In this document: positions 9,020-18,343 of the stretch, in pieces
Position numbering within the stretch: the stretch's first letter is position 1
Layout of the letters: each line of letters begins with the position of its first letter
Source of the DNA: Arthrobacter sp. Hiyo4
Lineage (GTDB): Bacteria > Actinomycetota > Actinomycetes > Actinomycetales > Micrococcaceae
NCBI GenBank assembly: GCA_002370555.1
Contig: AP014718.1
Span: forward strand, 434,001-498,000
DNA: 64,000 nt
Direction: 5' to 3'
Program-made: the position numbers and the translations under genes
The notes under the pieces: generated by a model
Database searches by the model: none
What the model was told of the DNA's origin: nothing
What the model saw: only the letters and a program-made list of their open reading frames with translations

Positions 9020-9557
9020 CAGGGAAGCGCCCGGCTGCCGGCGGCCTCAATTATCCGGGCATCGGCCTCACCGAACACGGCCGGGCGCCGGAAGGCTACC
9101 CCTGCGTCGTATCGCGGGAGTATCTGGGTGAGGGGTTGGCGCTCTACCGCCGGGTGGCACAGGGAATCCTTACCTGGGAACTGCAGCGTCGATCCGGACT
9201 GCGCGTCCGGACCGAGTCCGACGTCGTGATCCCCGGCGCGCGCGTGGTGAGCGGGTTCGGCTTCGGGCCCTTCCGCATCAGTGCCCCGTGCGAGGTGGTC
9301 TGGGTCCGCCGGCCGATGCCCGGAGACGGCCCCAGTCAGCGGGCTTCGGCTACGGCACGCTGCCCGGCCACCCTGAACGCGGTGAGGAAGCCTTCGAAGT
9401 TGAGATCGGCGCCGACGGGCGGGTGTTCCTGAAGATCACGGCCTTCAGCAGGCACGCGAACTGGTTCTACCAGGCGGGAGGCCTGCTGGCCCGGGCGGCG
9501 CAACGGCACATCACGTCGCGATACGTTGGAGGGGCACACCAACTCGCCGCAGGATAG
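8980..9557 (+). CDS. DUF1990 family protein (frame broken near 9330)
   Basis: The segments LNYPGIGLTEHGRAPEGY, RVAQGILTWELQRRSGLRV and ISAPCEVVWVRRP are followed, after a one-base loss between 9318 and 9340, by FGYGTLPGHPERGEEAFEV and FLKITAFSRHANW. This is the complete DUF1990 domain, a START-like fold of unknown role. GTG 8980 is a workable start inside the end of the mmcQ-like gene, and the stop is TAG 9555-9557. No ribosome site is obvious, which suggests coupled translation or a missing base upstream. Confidence 0.75.
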
Positions 9558-9585
9558 TCCATGTCCCGCAACGGAAGGAAGACCC

Positions 9586-9903
9586 ATGATCTTCATCGTC
9601 GTGAAATTCAAGGTCAAGCCCGACTGGTCCGAGCGCTGGCTCGGCCTCGTTGACGGCTTTACCCAGGCCACGCGCGCGGAACCCGGCAACCTGTGGTTCG
9701 ACTGGTCCCGCAGCGTGGACGACCCCAACGAGTTCGTGCTGGTGGAAGCCTTCAAGGACGACGCGGCCGGGGACCATGTCAACAGCATCCACTTCAAGCA
9801 GGCCATGGCGGACATGCCGCAGGCGCTGGCCGAAACACCGCGGATCATCAGCCGCCAGTTCGACGGCGACGGCTGGGACCGGATGGGCGAGCTCACCATC
9901 TGA
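9586..9903 (+). CDS. Antibiotic biosynthesis monooxygenase domain protein (YgiN-like)
   Basis: A 105-residue ABM-fold protein: MIFIVVKFKVKPDWSERWL, then EPGNLWFDWSRSVDDPNEFV, LVEAFKDDAAGDHVNS and FKQAM. ATG 9586 follows GGAAGGAAGACCC, a good ribosome site. Such small ferredoxin-like proteins act as quinol monooxygenases or haem-degrading enzymes in some bacteria; which applies here cannot be told. Frame intact. Confidence 0.85.
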   Translation: MIFIVVKFKVKPDWSERWLGLVDGFTQATRAEPGNLWFDWSRSVDDPNEFVLVEAFKDDAAGDHVNSIHFKQAMADMPQALAETPRIISRQFDGDGWDRMGELTI

Positions 9904-9925
9904 CCGCGATCGATACGATTACTGC

Positions 9926-10219
9926 ATGTGGATCGGCTGGATTGAATTCGACATCCTCCTGGGCGACGTCCAGAGCCTGAAGGAGAAACGCTCCGTCATC
10001 AGGCCGCTGCTGGCCGAGCTCAAGCGCCGGTTCGCCGTGTCCGTTGCAGAGGTGGGTGACCACGAACAGTACCGGCGCTCGCAGGTGGGCGCCGGCCTGG
10101 TGGCAGCGGACCGGGCGCACCTCGTGGAGGTGCTCACCGCCGTCGAACGCTTTGTGGCCGCCCGGCCGGAGTTTGAGCTGCTCAGCTCGAGGCAGCGGGA
10201 GCTCCGCAGCGACGATTAA
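9926..10219 (+). CDS. DUF503 family protein
   Basis: The 97-residue protein MWIGWIEFDILLGDVQSLKE with KRSVIRPLLAELKRRFAVSV and VAEVGDHEQYRRSQVGAGLV is a full DUF503 domain (ylxP-like fold). It lies 22 bases after the ABM gene and probably shares its transcript. In other actinobacteria DUF503 genes accompany translation factors; here they do not. The stop TAA 10217-10219 lies within the first arm of the following palindrome. Confidence 0.85.
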   Translation: MWIGWIEFDILLGDVQSLKEKRSVIRPLLAELKRRFAVSVAEVGDHEQYRRSQVGAGLVAADRAHLVEVLTAVERFVAARPEFELLSSRQRELRSDD

Positions 10220-10288
10220 ACCAACGCGGGGTCACTTCTCGCCCATCCCAAGGGGATTATTGGGCGGAAAGTGACCCCGCGTTGGTTT
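10218..10288. repeat. Palindromic element, family A, copy 2
   Basis: Perfect 20-base arms AAACCAACGCGGGGTCACTT (10218-10237) and their complement (10269-10288) enclose a loop with the partial complement CGCCCA/TGGGCG. It fills the whole gap between convergent DUF503 and purL, reaching nine bases from the purL stop. Confidence 0.9.
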
Positions 10289-10296
10289 GAGGAAGG

Positions 10297-12625
10297 CTAG
10301 CCGAAGTACTTCGGCAGGGTCGCCTCGTGGGCTTCGCGGAGGGCGGCCAGGGACATGGTGTCCACGCCGTTGATCTCCAGGTTGCCGCTGGCTGCGTCCA
10401 CCACGCCGATGCGGGTGTGGGCAAAACCGCGGGCCGTGCACATGTCCTTGAACCGGACCTCTTCCGAGCGGGGCACGCCAACTACCGCGCGGCCCTGGGT
10501 CTCGGAGAACAGCGCCGTGAACAGGTCCACGCCGTCGCGGTCCAGAACGTCCTGCAGGGCGATCCGGGCGCCTACGCCGTAGCGCAGTGCGGACTCCACC
10601 AGGGCTGCCGCGAGGCCGCCTTCGGAGAGGTCGTGCGCGGAGTCCACCATGCCGTCGCGGGATGCATTGATCAGGATTTCGCCCAGCTCGCGTTCGGCGG
10701 CGAGGTCAACTTTGGGCGGCAGTCCACCGAGGTGACCGCGCATGTTGGCCCATTCGGAACCGTCCAGTTCTGCCGCCGTCGTACCCAGCAGGTAGATGGC
10801 CTGCCCGTCCTCGCGCCAGCCCGACGGCGTGCGGCGGGCGACGTCGTCGAGCTTGCCCAGCACTGCCACCACGGGGGAGGGGTGGATTGGCGTGGTGCCC
10901 GTCTGGTTGTACAGCGAGACGTTGCCGCCGGTGACCGGGATGCCCAACACCATGCAGGCATCGGACAGGCCGCGGATGGCCTCCGCGAGCTGCCACATGA
11001 CGTCCGGGTCCTCGGGGAACCGAAGTTCAGGCAGTCGCTGACGGCCATGGGCACGGCGCCGGAGGTGGCCACGTTGCGGTAGGCCTCGGCCAGCGCCAGC
11101 TGTGCGCCGTGGTACGGATCGAGGTAGGTGTAGCGGCCGTTGGCGTCGGTGGCCAAGGCAACGCCCAGGCCGGTTTCCTCGTCCACCCGGACCACGCCGG
11201 CATCGTCCGGGAACGCCAAGGCGGTGTTGCCGCCCACGTACCGGTCGTACTGGTTGGTGATCCAGTCCTTGCTGCACATGTTCGGCGAGGCCACGAGCTC
11301 GGTGACGGCGGCAGCCAGTTCCGCGGGGGCGGAGGGCGCCCGGTGTCCTGTACTGAGCCGGTGAAGGAATCGGCCTGTACGGAGTCCTGCCATGACGGGC
11401 GGGCGTACGGGCGGTCGTAGACCGGGCCGTCGTGGGCCACGGTACGCGGATCGACGTCCACAATGACCACGCCGTCCCAGGTGATGATCAGGCGGCCGGT
11501 GTCGGTGACCTCGCCGAGCCAGGAGTACTCCACGGCCCACTTGTCCATCACAGCTTCGAAGGCGGCGATGTTCTCCGGGGTGACCACGGCCATCATGCGT
11601 TCCTGCGACTCGGACATCAGGATCTCGCCCGGAGTCAGGGTGGGGTCGCGCAGCAGGACGGAGGTCAGCTCAACTTCCATGCCGCCGTCGCCGTTGGAGG
11701 CGAGTTCGGACGTGGCGCAGGAGATGCCAGCGGCGCCGAGGTCCTGGATACCCTCAACGAGGGAGCCCTTGAAGAGCTCCAGGCAGCACTCGATCAGGAC
11801 CTTCTCGGCGAAGGGGTCGCCCACCTGGACGGCGGGGCGCTTGGACGGTTTGGTGTCGTCGAAGGACTCGGAGGCCAGCACCGAGGCGCCGCCGATGCCG
11901 TCGCCGCCGGTGCGTGCACCGAACAGGACCACCTTGTTGCCCTTGCCGGACGCGTTGGCGAGCCGGATGTCCTCGTGGCGCATCACGCCAACGGCCAGCG
12001 CGTTAACCAGCGGGTTGCCCTGGTAAACAGAATCGAAGACCATTTCGCCACCGATGTTCGGCAGGCCCAGCGAGTTGCCGTAGCCGCCAATGCCGGCAAC
12101 GGCACCGTGCATCACACGGGCTGTATCCGGGTGGTCAATGGCGCCGAAGCGCAGCGGGTCCATCACGGCCACCGGGCGGGCGCCCATGGAGATGATGTCG
12201 CGGACAATGCCGCCGATGCCGGTCGCGGCGCCCTGGTAGGGCTCAACGAACGACGGCGAGTTGTGGGACTCGATCTTGAACGTCACGGCCCAGCCGTCGC
12301 CCAGGTTGGTGACGCCGGCGTTCTCGCCGATGCCCACCAGCATGTCCTTCTTCATCTCGTCGGTCACCTTTTCGCCGAACTGGCGCAGGTGGTTCTTCGA
12401 GGACTTGTAGGAGCAGTGCTCGCTCCACATCACGGAGTACATGGCCAGCTCGGCGCCGGTGGGGCGGCGGCCCAGGACCTTGACTACCTCATCGAACTCG
12501 TTCTGCTTCAGGCCGAGTTCGGCCCACGGCAGTTCGGTGTCCGGCGTCTTGGCAGCGTTCTCGACAGTGTCGATATTGAACTTCTTGGTCTCGACAGGCT
12601 CGACCACCGAATTGATCTCGGTCAT
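10297..12625 (-). CDS. purL: Phosphoribosylformylglycinamidine synthase subunit II (two breaks)
   Basis: Small-type PurL, the ATP-dependent FGAM synthetase that works with PurQ and PurS in purine biosynthesis. The product of about 776 residues begins [19 protein letters not shown] and shows [13 protein letters not shown] (active histidine), [42 protein letters not shown] and [12 protein letters not shown]. Frame losses near 11340 ([13 protein letters not shown]) and near 11020 ([13 protein letters not shown]) are each repaired by one base. ATG 12625 overlaps the purQ stop as ATGA. The stop TAG 10299-10297 abuts a family A palindrome. Confidence 0.93.
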
Positions 12626-13394
12626 TTGTTGCCTCCCACAATCTTGTTCAGTACGGAGGTGAAGAAACCCAGTCCGTCGGTGTCGGACCCGCCGATCCCG
12701 TCCAGGGATTCGGGGCCGAAGCCAACTTCCACCGCATGCTCGGGGTGGGGCATAAGTCCCACCACGTTGCCGGCGGCGTTGGAGATGCCGGCGATGTCGC
12801 GGCGGGAGCCGTTGGGGTTGAAGCCCATGTAGCGGAACACCACGCGGCCTTCGGCCTCGAGCGCGTCCAGGACCTTTTCGTCGGCGATGTACTGGCCGTC
12901 CTGGTTCTTCAGCGGAACCGTGATTTCCTGGCCGGCCTCGTAGTCCAGGGTCCAGGCGGTGTTGCTGTTTTCCACGCGCAGGATCTGGTCGCGGCACATG
13001 AACTTCAGGTGGTCGTTCTTGATCATGGAGCCGGGCAGCAGGTGCGATTCGGTCAGGATCTGGAAGCCGTTGCAGATGCCCAGCACGGGCAGCTTGGCAT
13101 CGGAGTTCGCGGCGTCGATGATTTTGGACATCAGCGGCGCGAAGCGGGCGATGGCGCCGGCGCGGAGGTAGTCGCCGTAGGAGAAACCGCCGGGGATCAC
13201 GACGGCGTCCACGTCACCAAGGGTGGTGTCCGCGTGCCAGAGCGGCACGGCGGTGCCGCCGGCGAGCCGGACTGCACGGGCGGCGTCGCGGTCGTCAAGG
13301 GTGCCGGGAAGGTGACGACGCCGATCCGTGCACCGGCGAGCCGGGGCTCGGCGGCGACGGCGATTGCCTCGCCGATCAAGGGAAGTTCAGTCAT
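12622..13394 (-). CDS. purQ: Phosphoribosylformylglycinamidine synthase subunit I (frame broken near 13308)
   Basis: PurQ is the glutaminase of the FGAM synthase complex. The C-terminal 209 residues contain [19 protein letters not shown], the nucleophile elbow GICNGFQ and the catalytic HPEH in [10 protein letters not shown]. The first 35 residues ([20 protein letters not shown], then GVVTFP) are in another frame; one G restored in CCGG(G)CACC near 13308 gives [17 protein letters not shown] and joins them. Start ATG 13394 is one base from the purS stop and the stop overlaps purL, so purSQL is one operon. Confidence 0.92.
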
Positions 13395-13395
13395 C

Positions 13396-13647
13396 TCAGG
13401 CCTCGACGACCTCGACGTTGACGACGTCTTCGATTACGGGGTTGGACAGCAGGGTCTCGGCGGCTTCGCGGGCCTGGGCCAGGATTGCGTCGGTCACCTC
13501 GCCCTCAACCGTCAGTTCAAAGCGCTTGCCCTGGCGGACAGAGCTAAAGCTGGTGAAGCCCAGACGGGGGAGTGCACCCACGATGGCCTTCCCCTGCGGG
13601 TCCAGAATCTCGGGCTTGGGCATGACGTCAACAACGATCCGGGGCAT
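13396..13647 (-). CDS. purS: Phosphoribosylformylglycinamidine synthase subunit PurS
   Basis: The 83-residue PurS opens MPRIVVDVMPKPEILDPQGK and has SSVRQGKRFELTVEG and ETLLSNPVIEDVVNV. It bridges PurQ and PurL and helps channel ammonia. ATG 13647 follows CAGGAGTTGCC, a strong ribosome site, so the longer reading to 13695 is rejected. It is first in the purSQL operon; the 260 bases upstream to 13908 hold no other gene I can support. Confidence 0.93.
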   Translation of the reverse strand: MPRIVVDVMPKPEILDPQGKAIVGALPRLGFTSFSSVRQGKRFELTVEGEVTDAILAQAREAAETLLSNPVIEDVVNVEVVEA

Positions 13648-13908
13648 CCGGCAACTCCTGTGCGTGAGCATTGGGTAAGGGCGCAGCGGAGTCACGCCGT
13701 CTTACGCCGTTCCGGGATGCTGGGGACGTTCTTTTTCGAACAGTGTGGACGGGCGCTCCGCGAGCTTGCTAGGCCATTCTACCGGGCCGGGCGCCGCACC
13801 CTGTATTCGGTGGGATCGGCCACAGTCATCGCGGCGTGGCGGGCTTTCGGGAGGTGGAGGACAGCGGCGGCTATGGCCTCGCGGAGCAAGCGTCACTAGG
13901 ATTGCGGC

Positions 13909-14094
13909 ATGGCTGAAAAATCGAAATCTCTGCTGTTGCCGATGATGGCCGTGGCCGTTTTTGCCGGGTTAGGCCGGATGGTTGTGCAGAAGATCAAGGC
14001 GGACCGGGCTGCCCGGGAAACGCGCGTGGCCGGCCCCGTGGACGAAAAGACCCGCCAGTGGATCAGTGACGTGGTCCGGACGCCCAGGCAGTAG
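13909..14094 (+). CDS. Small single-pass membrane protein
   Basis: The 61-residue product MAEKSKSLLLPMMAVAVFAG continues with LGRMVVQKIKADRAARE and ends VVRTPRQ. It has one hydrophobic stretch (about residues 8-23) followed by a basic then acidic cytosolic tail. The start has only a weak ribosome site (GGATTGCGGC). It is intact and codon use fits the neighbourhood. I do not recognise a family. Confidence 0.55.
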   Translation: MAEKSKSLLLPMMAVAVFAGLGRMVVQKIKADRAARETRVAGPVDEKTRQWISDVVRTPRQ

Positions 14095-14141
14095 GCGCCT
14101 ACTCGTTATCCAGGCCTCAAGTCTTTGCCCAAGCCTCAACC

Positions 14142-14170
14142 GGGTGTCCCTGAACGGGGCGCCCGTTTTT
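14142..14170 (+). terminator. Intrinsic terminator
   Basis: GGGTGTCCC pairs with GGGGCGCCC (two G-T pairs) around TGAAC and is followed by GTTTTT. It lies 48 bases after the small membrane protein. Confidence 0.75.
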
Positions 14171-14285
14171 GTGCCCCGCTCCCCGCGCCCCTGCGCCGGC
14201 TGCCATGCTGAAAACGTACTGATCCCGAACGCCCGGTGCCAGGCCTCTCCCAAGCTTCTTCCGGAAACTCCTACCTGACAAGTAG

Positions 14286-14441
14286 AGCTACCGGATCGGC
14301 TGGATTTTCCCCACCACAGACAACACGGTGGAGTTCATCCTGCCCTCAGGTATGCAGAGCGGCCGGGACGACGTGGTGGTGCTGGAAAAGGACGGCAAGC
14401 AGGTCTCCTTCGACCGCCTGCGAGTGACGCCCAAGGGTTGA
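14286..14441 (+). pseudogene. Orphan C-terminal coding fragment, family not recognised
   Basis: The frame after TAG 14283-14285 reads YRIGWIFPTTDNTVEFILPS, then GRDDVVVLEKDGKQVSFDRL and RVTPKG before TGA 14439-14441. Composition and codon bias look like real protein, but there is no start codon at its beginning (only an internal GTG at about 14322) and no N-terminal part in any upstream frame. It may be a truncated gene or the product of lost bases. I cannot assign a function. Confidence 0.45.
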
Positions 14442-14465
14442 GCCAGTCGATTTCCTAGCACCAAG

Positions 14466-14526
14466 GAAGACGTCCGCGAGGAGCTGGACTTTTCCAAAGT
14501 CCGGCCCGCGTGGGGGTCTTCTTTTG
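14466..14526. terminator. Long bidirectional terminator hairpin
   Basis: GAAGAC...GGACTTT and AAAGTCC...GTCTTC pair with small interruptions, followed by TTTTG. It closes the gene fragment before it. The gap from here to 14722 has no gene; it holds the candidate operator and promoter of the subtilase. Confidence 0.7.
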
Positions 14527-14632
14527 TTCCTTCCTGGCCCCGCCTTGTAGCTGCATGATTGACGTATACACCTGATGTGTCCTATGTCATATTTAGCTCT
14601 CAGTCTGTACTGTTTGTAACGGCTGGTCACAG

Positions 14633-14651
14633 TATTACAAAACCTGTAATA
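14633..14651. promoter_or_regulatory. Candidate operator TATTACA-N5-TGTAATA upstream of subtilase
   Basis: A perfect 7-base inverted repeat with a 5-base spacer lies 71 bases before the subtilase start. It is AT-rich in an otherwise GC-rich region. An upstream TTGACG at about 14560 could be the -35 box. It may bind a repressor of the protease gene; no regulator is identified. Confidence 0.45.
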
Positions 14652-14722
14652 TCGTGTGCCGTTCCCAGCTGCTCCAGTCCGGCAACGTGGCCGGCCGTTC
14701 CTCGTGAAAGGTGTAGTCGCTC

Positions 14723-17700
14723 GTGAAATCAACTGGAAAAAGCCCCATTCGGGGCGGAGGACTCCGGAAGGCGGCGGCATTGGCCGTGGGCTTGCCGTTG
14801 CTCCTGTCTTCAATAGCGATGAGCCCCGCTACCGCGGCGCCCGCTGAAGCCAACACGGCAGTTGCCTCAAAGAAGATCAACCCCGGCGACTACCCCGCCG
14901 GCCGCTACATTGTGGTCCTGGCCGAGAAGCCGGCGGCCACCTACGACGGCGGGACTCCCGGGCTCGCAGCGACTAAGCCCCAGAACGGCCGCAAGCTTGA
15001 CGCCGACCGGCCCGAAGTCCAGCAGTACCAGGCGCATCTTGAGGGCAGGCAGAACGCTGTGGCCGGGTCCGAAAGCGTCCGGATCAAGCGCCAGTACACG
15101 GCTGCCATCAACGGGTTCTCGGCCGATTTGACCGCAGACCAGGCCGCTAAGCTCGCCAAGGACCCGGGCGTCCTCATGGTGGCACCGGACTCGGAGAACG
15201 CGCCGGATTACTCCACTACAGACTTCCTTGGGCTCAGCGGTGAAAACGGCATCTGGAAGACTGTCTTCGGCGGGCAGGAGAATGCCGGCAAAGGCGTCGT
15301 AGTTGGAGTTATTGACTCCGGCTACACCCCCTCCAACCCGTTCTTCGCCGGGGAAGACGTGCAACCACTCGCCGGCCAGGCCCAAGTGGGCGCCCCGTAC
15401 CGCACCGCGGACGGCAACATCGCCATGCTCAAGTCCGACGGCGACACCTTCGTTGGAGAGTGCCAGAAGGGCCAGGGAACCGGGCGGCGTTTGACGGCAG
15501 TGCCTGCAACTCCAAAGTCCTGAGTGCCCGCTACTTCGCTGACGACTACATGGCGTACGTGGCGCCGGAGAACCGCGCGCCCGAAGAGCTGATTTCGCCT
15601 GTGGATGTGGGAAGCCACGGGACGCACACTGCCAGTACCGCCGCGGGAAACGCGAACGTCCGGGCCAACCTTGGTGCAACCGATATGGGCATCACCAGCG
15701 GCGTGGCGCCGGCGGCAAAGATCTCCGTCTACAAGGTCTGCTGGGAGGACGACAATCCAGCCACAGGCGGCTGTTACAGCTCCGCCTCCGTGGCCGCGAT
15801 CAACCAGGCCATCCTAGACGGCGTGGATGTCCTGAACTACTCCATCTCCGGCAGCACCTCAACCACCACGGACCCGGTTTCGCTGGCCTTCCTCTCAGCG
15901 GCGTCCGCCGGAATCTTTGTTGCCGCATCCGCCGGAAACTCGGGACCCACGGCAAGCACCGTGAACCACGGCGCTCCGTGGCTGACCACAGTGGCGGCGA
16001 GCTCCTTCTCCACAGAGTTGCAGGGAACCGTCGAATTTGAGGACGGCAGCAAGTACCGCGGCGCCAGTCTTATGTCCGCTCCCGTTCCTGCGAGCAACGT
16101 TGTGCTGGCGGCAGGTGCCGCAGCCGCCGGCACAGCAAACCCGGAACTGTGCGCACCCAATGCGCTGGATCCGGCCAAGGTAACAGGGAAGATTGTTGTC
16201 TGCGACCGCGGGGTGGTGGACCGCGTAGCCAAGAGCGCCGAGGTGCAGCGCGCCGGCGGCATCGGCATGATTCTGGTCAACATATCCCCCTCCTCCGAGG
16301 ACCTTGACCGCCACGCAGTCCCGACTGTGCACGTGAACCCGCCGGCCACGCAGCAGATCAAGGACAAGATCATCGCCAACCCCGGCATCAAGGTCTCCCT
16401 GGTAAACGCGGACACCACCGGCCTTCCGGTCGCGCCGCAGCCGCAGATCGCCGGCTTCTCTTCCCGGGGCCCGTTGCTCGCAACCGGCTCAGACCTGCTC
16501 AAGCCTGACGTGGCGGCCCGGGCGTGGCAGTGCTGGCAGGTGTGTCACCCATCGGTTCCGGCGGCGACCAGTTCGGCATGATGTCCGGGACGTCAATGGC
16601 CGCGCCGCACGTGGCCGGATTTGGCGCCTTGATTCTGGCCAAGAACCCCACATGGTCTCCGGCCACCGTCAAGTCAGCCATGATGACCACAGCCTCTGAT
16701 ATCAAGAACGCAGACGGCAGCCGGAACGGTGACGTGTTCGCCACCGGCGCCGGCCAGGTGGACATTGCGCGGGTCCTGGATCCCGGCCTGGTCTACGACA
16801 ATTCCGAGGACGACTACCTGAAGTTCGTTCAGGGGACGGGCCTGGACCTGGGCATCCCGGATCTCGGAACAACCGCACCACGGGATATGAATGTTGCCTC
16901 GTTCGCGCTGGGGGCACTCACCGGGAAGACGGAGGTCACGCGGACTGTCACTGCGCTGACCCCGGGCGTTTACCGGGCCAAGGCCAGCGTTCCCGGCGTC
17001 AGGGTGACGGTCACGCCGTCGGTCCTTAGCTTCAATGCCGCCGGCGAGAAGCGCACCTTCAAGGTCAAGTTCGAGAACACCAGCGCTGCCCTGGGGCAGT
17101 TCGCCATGGGCAACCTCGTCTGGCATGGTGCCGGCAAGAATGTGGCATCGCCGGTGGCCGTCCGCCCGCAGTCGGTGGTGGCACCGGCAAACCTGGCGTT
17201 TACCTCGGAAGGAGGCCAGGGGCAGGGCGACATTCCGGTGGTTTCGGGCACCAACGCGCCCGTGAAGATCACCCTGGACGGCCTGTCCAAGGCTGACTCC
17301 TCGGCCATCGAACTGGTTCCAGGGCCGCTGGCCCTGGATACGGACGCGTCCAACTTCGCCAAGGAGGTCACCGTTCCGGCAGGATCGCCGCTGGCAAAGT
17401 TCTCCGTCTTTTCCTCGGACGAGGCCGCCGACTTCGACATGGTGGTCTTCAACCCGGCGGGCCAGGCCCTGCTGGCCCAGACGGCCTCTGCCAGTGAGTC
17501 AATTTCGGTTCCGAACCCGGCTCCGGGCGTGTACGCGATTTTTGTGAACCTCTACGCAAGCCCCAATGGGCAGCCCACGAAGGCGTCCGTGGACGCTGCG
17601 GTGCTGGGAGCCAACGTGGGAAATGCCACGGTGACCCCCAATCCCTTGCGGCTCGGGAACGGCAAGTCGGGCATTCTGAAGCTTCAGTGGAAGGGGCTCG

Positions 17701-17909
17701 CTGAAGGCTCCTATATCGGCCGGGTGACGTTCGCCGGTTCGAGCGCGCCCACCTTCGTCTCTGTGGTTGTCACGCCAGGCAGTGCTTTGGTGGTCCCCGC
17801 TGATGAAACTGCCGATGACCCTGCCAACGACAAGAAGGACAAGGCCAAAAAGGAAAAGAAGAAGCAGGAGGTCCCGGAGTTCTCCGGAAACCGGAACATG
17901 GATCTCTAG
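14723..17909 (+). CDS. Secreted subtilase (S8 peptidase) with PA insert (two breaks)
   Basis: A large extracellular serine protease of about 1060 residues. GTG 14723 starts a basic leader with hydrophobic core LAVGLPLLLSSIAM and an Ala-x-Ala site. An I9 propeptide follows (YIVVLAEKPA, RQYTAAINGFSADL). The catalytic residues are Asp in GVVVGVIDSGY, His in GSHGTHTAST and Ser in MSGTSMAAPHVAG. A protease-associated insert (GKIVVCDRG, VQRAGGIGMILVN) lies before the serine. A beta-rich fibronectin-like part and a lysine-rich end (KKDKAKKEKKKQE) finish it. Frame losses near 15483 and 16517 are repaired by one base each. It is convergent with an SSI-like operon, which suggests paired control. Confidence 0.9.
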
Positions 17910-17926
17910 CCCTTCAGCAACAGCAT

Positions 17927-17970
17927 GGGAACGCCGCCGGACCGCTTGGTTCCGGCGGCGTTCCCGTTTT
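17927..17970. terminator. Strong terminator between subtilase and SSI-like operon
   Basis: Perfect 15-base arms GGGAACGCCGCCGGA (17927-17941) and TCCGGCGGCGTTCCC (17951-17965) are followed by GTTTT. It ends the subtilase transcript and probably also the opposing operon. Confidence 0.9.
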
Positions 17971-17990
17971 GCGGAGGCCGCCGCCGATGG

Positions 17991-18343
17991 TCAGATTTCG
18001 CCGCGGGAACCAGTTGTCCCGCCGAGCAGGGGAGCCATAGCGCGCCATCGGGAGATTTCACAGCCATCGGTTCGCCGGAAAGTCACACTGACGGGACGGC
18101 CGTTGATGGAGCCGGTCACAACGGCCACCTGCGGCCCGCCGTATTGCTGCGTGCAGAGTTTCGGGGGGCCCGGCTTGGGAAAGAAGATGTCCTCACCGAA
18201 GCGTTCCATCGCTGACAACGCTGCCGCGGGATCGGGCACGGTGCAACCATCGGCAGGGCGGCCATCGCGGACTATCAGCCGGAACTCGTACTCGGGGAGT
18301 CGGGGTTTTCTGTGACCCTGATGGTCAACTCGAGGTCCTTCAT
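17991..18343 (-). CDS. SSI-like (subtilisin inhibitor-like) domain protein without signal peptide (frame broken near 18298)
   Basis: About 117 residues. The core KLCTQQYGGPQVAVVTGSI and VTFRRTDGCEISRW match the second half of the Streptomyces subtilisin inhibitor-like fold, keeping the disulfide that holds the reactive loop. The first disulfide is lost: the positions read LIVR and AALSAM, without cysteine. The start ATG 18343 (MKDLELTIRVTENPDSP) overlaps the stop of the upstream gene as ATGA and provides no secretion signal. One C is missing near 18298. The residue two after the loop cysteine is Gln, not the usual Met or Lys, so inhibition of the neighbouring subtilase is doubtful. Confidence 0.65.

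Noticed and set aside
11432-12832. Plus-strand open frame of 466 codons opposite purL
   Set aside because: Low-complexity Gly/Val/His-rich translation typical of antisense frames; purL on the other strand has full family motifs.
13736-13899. Arg-rich frame between purS and the small membrane protein
   Set aside because: It is the continuation of an antisense frame with no start codon of its own.
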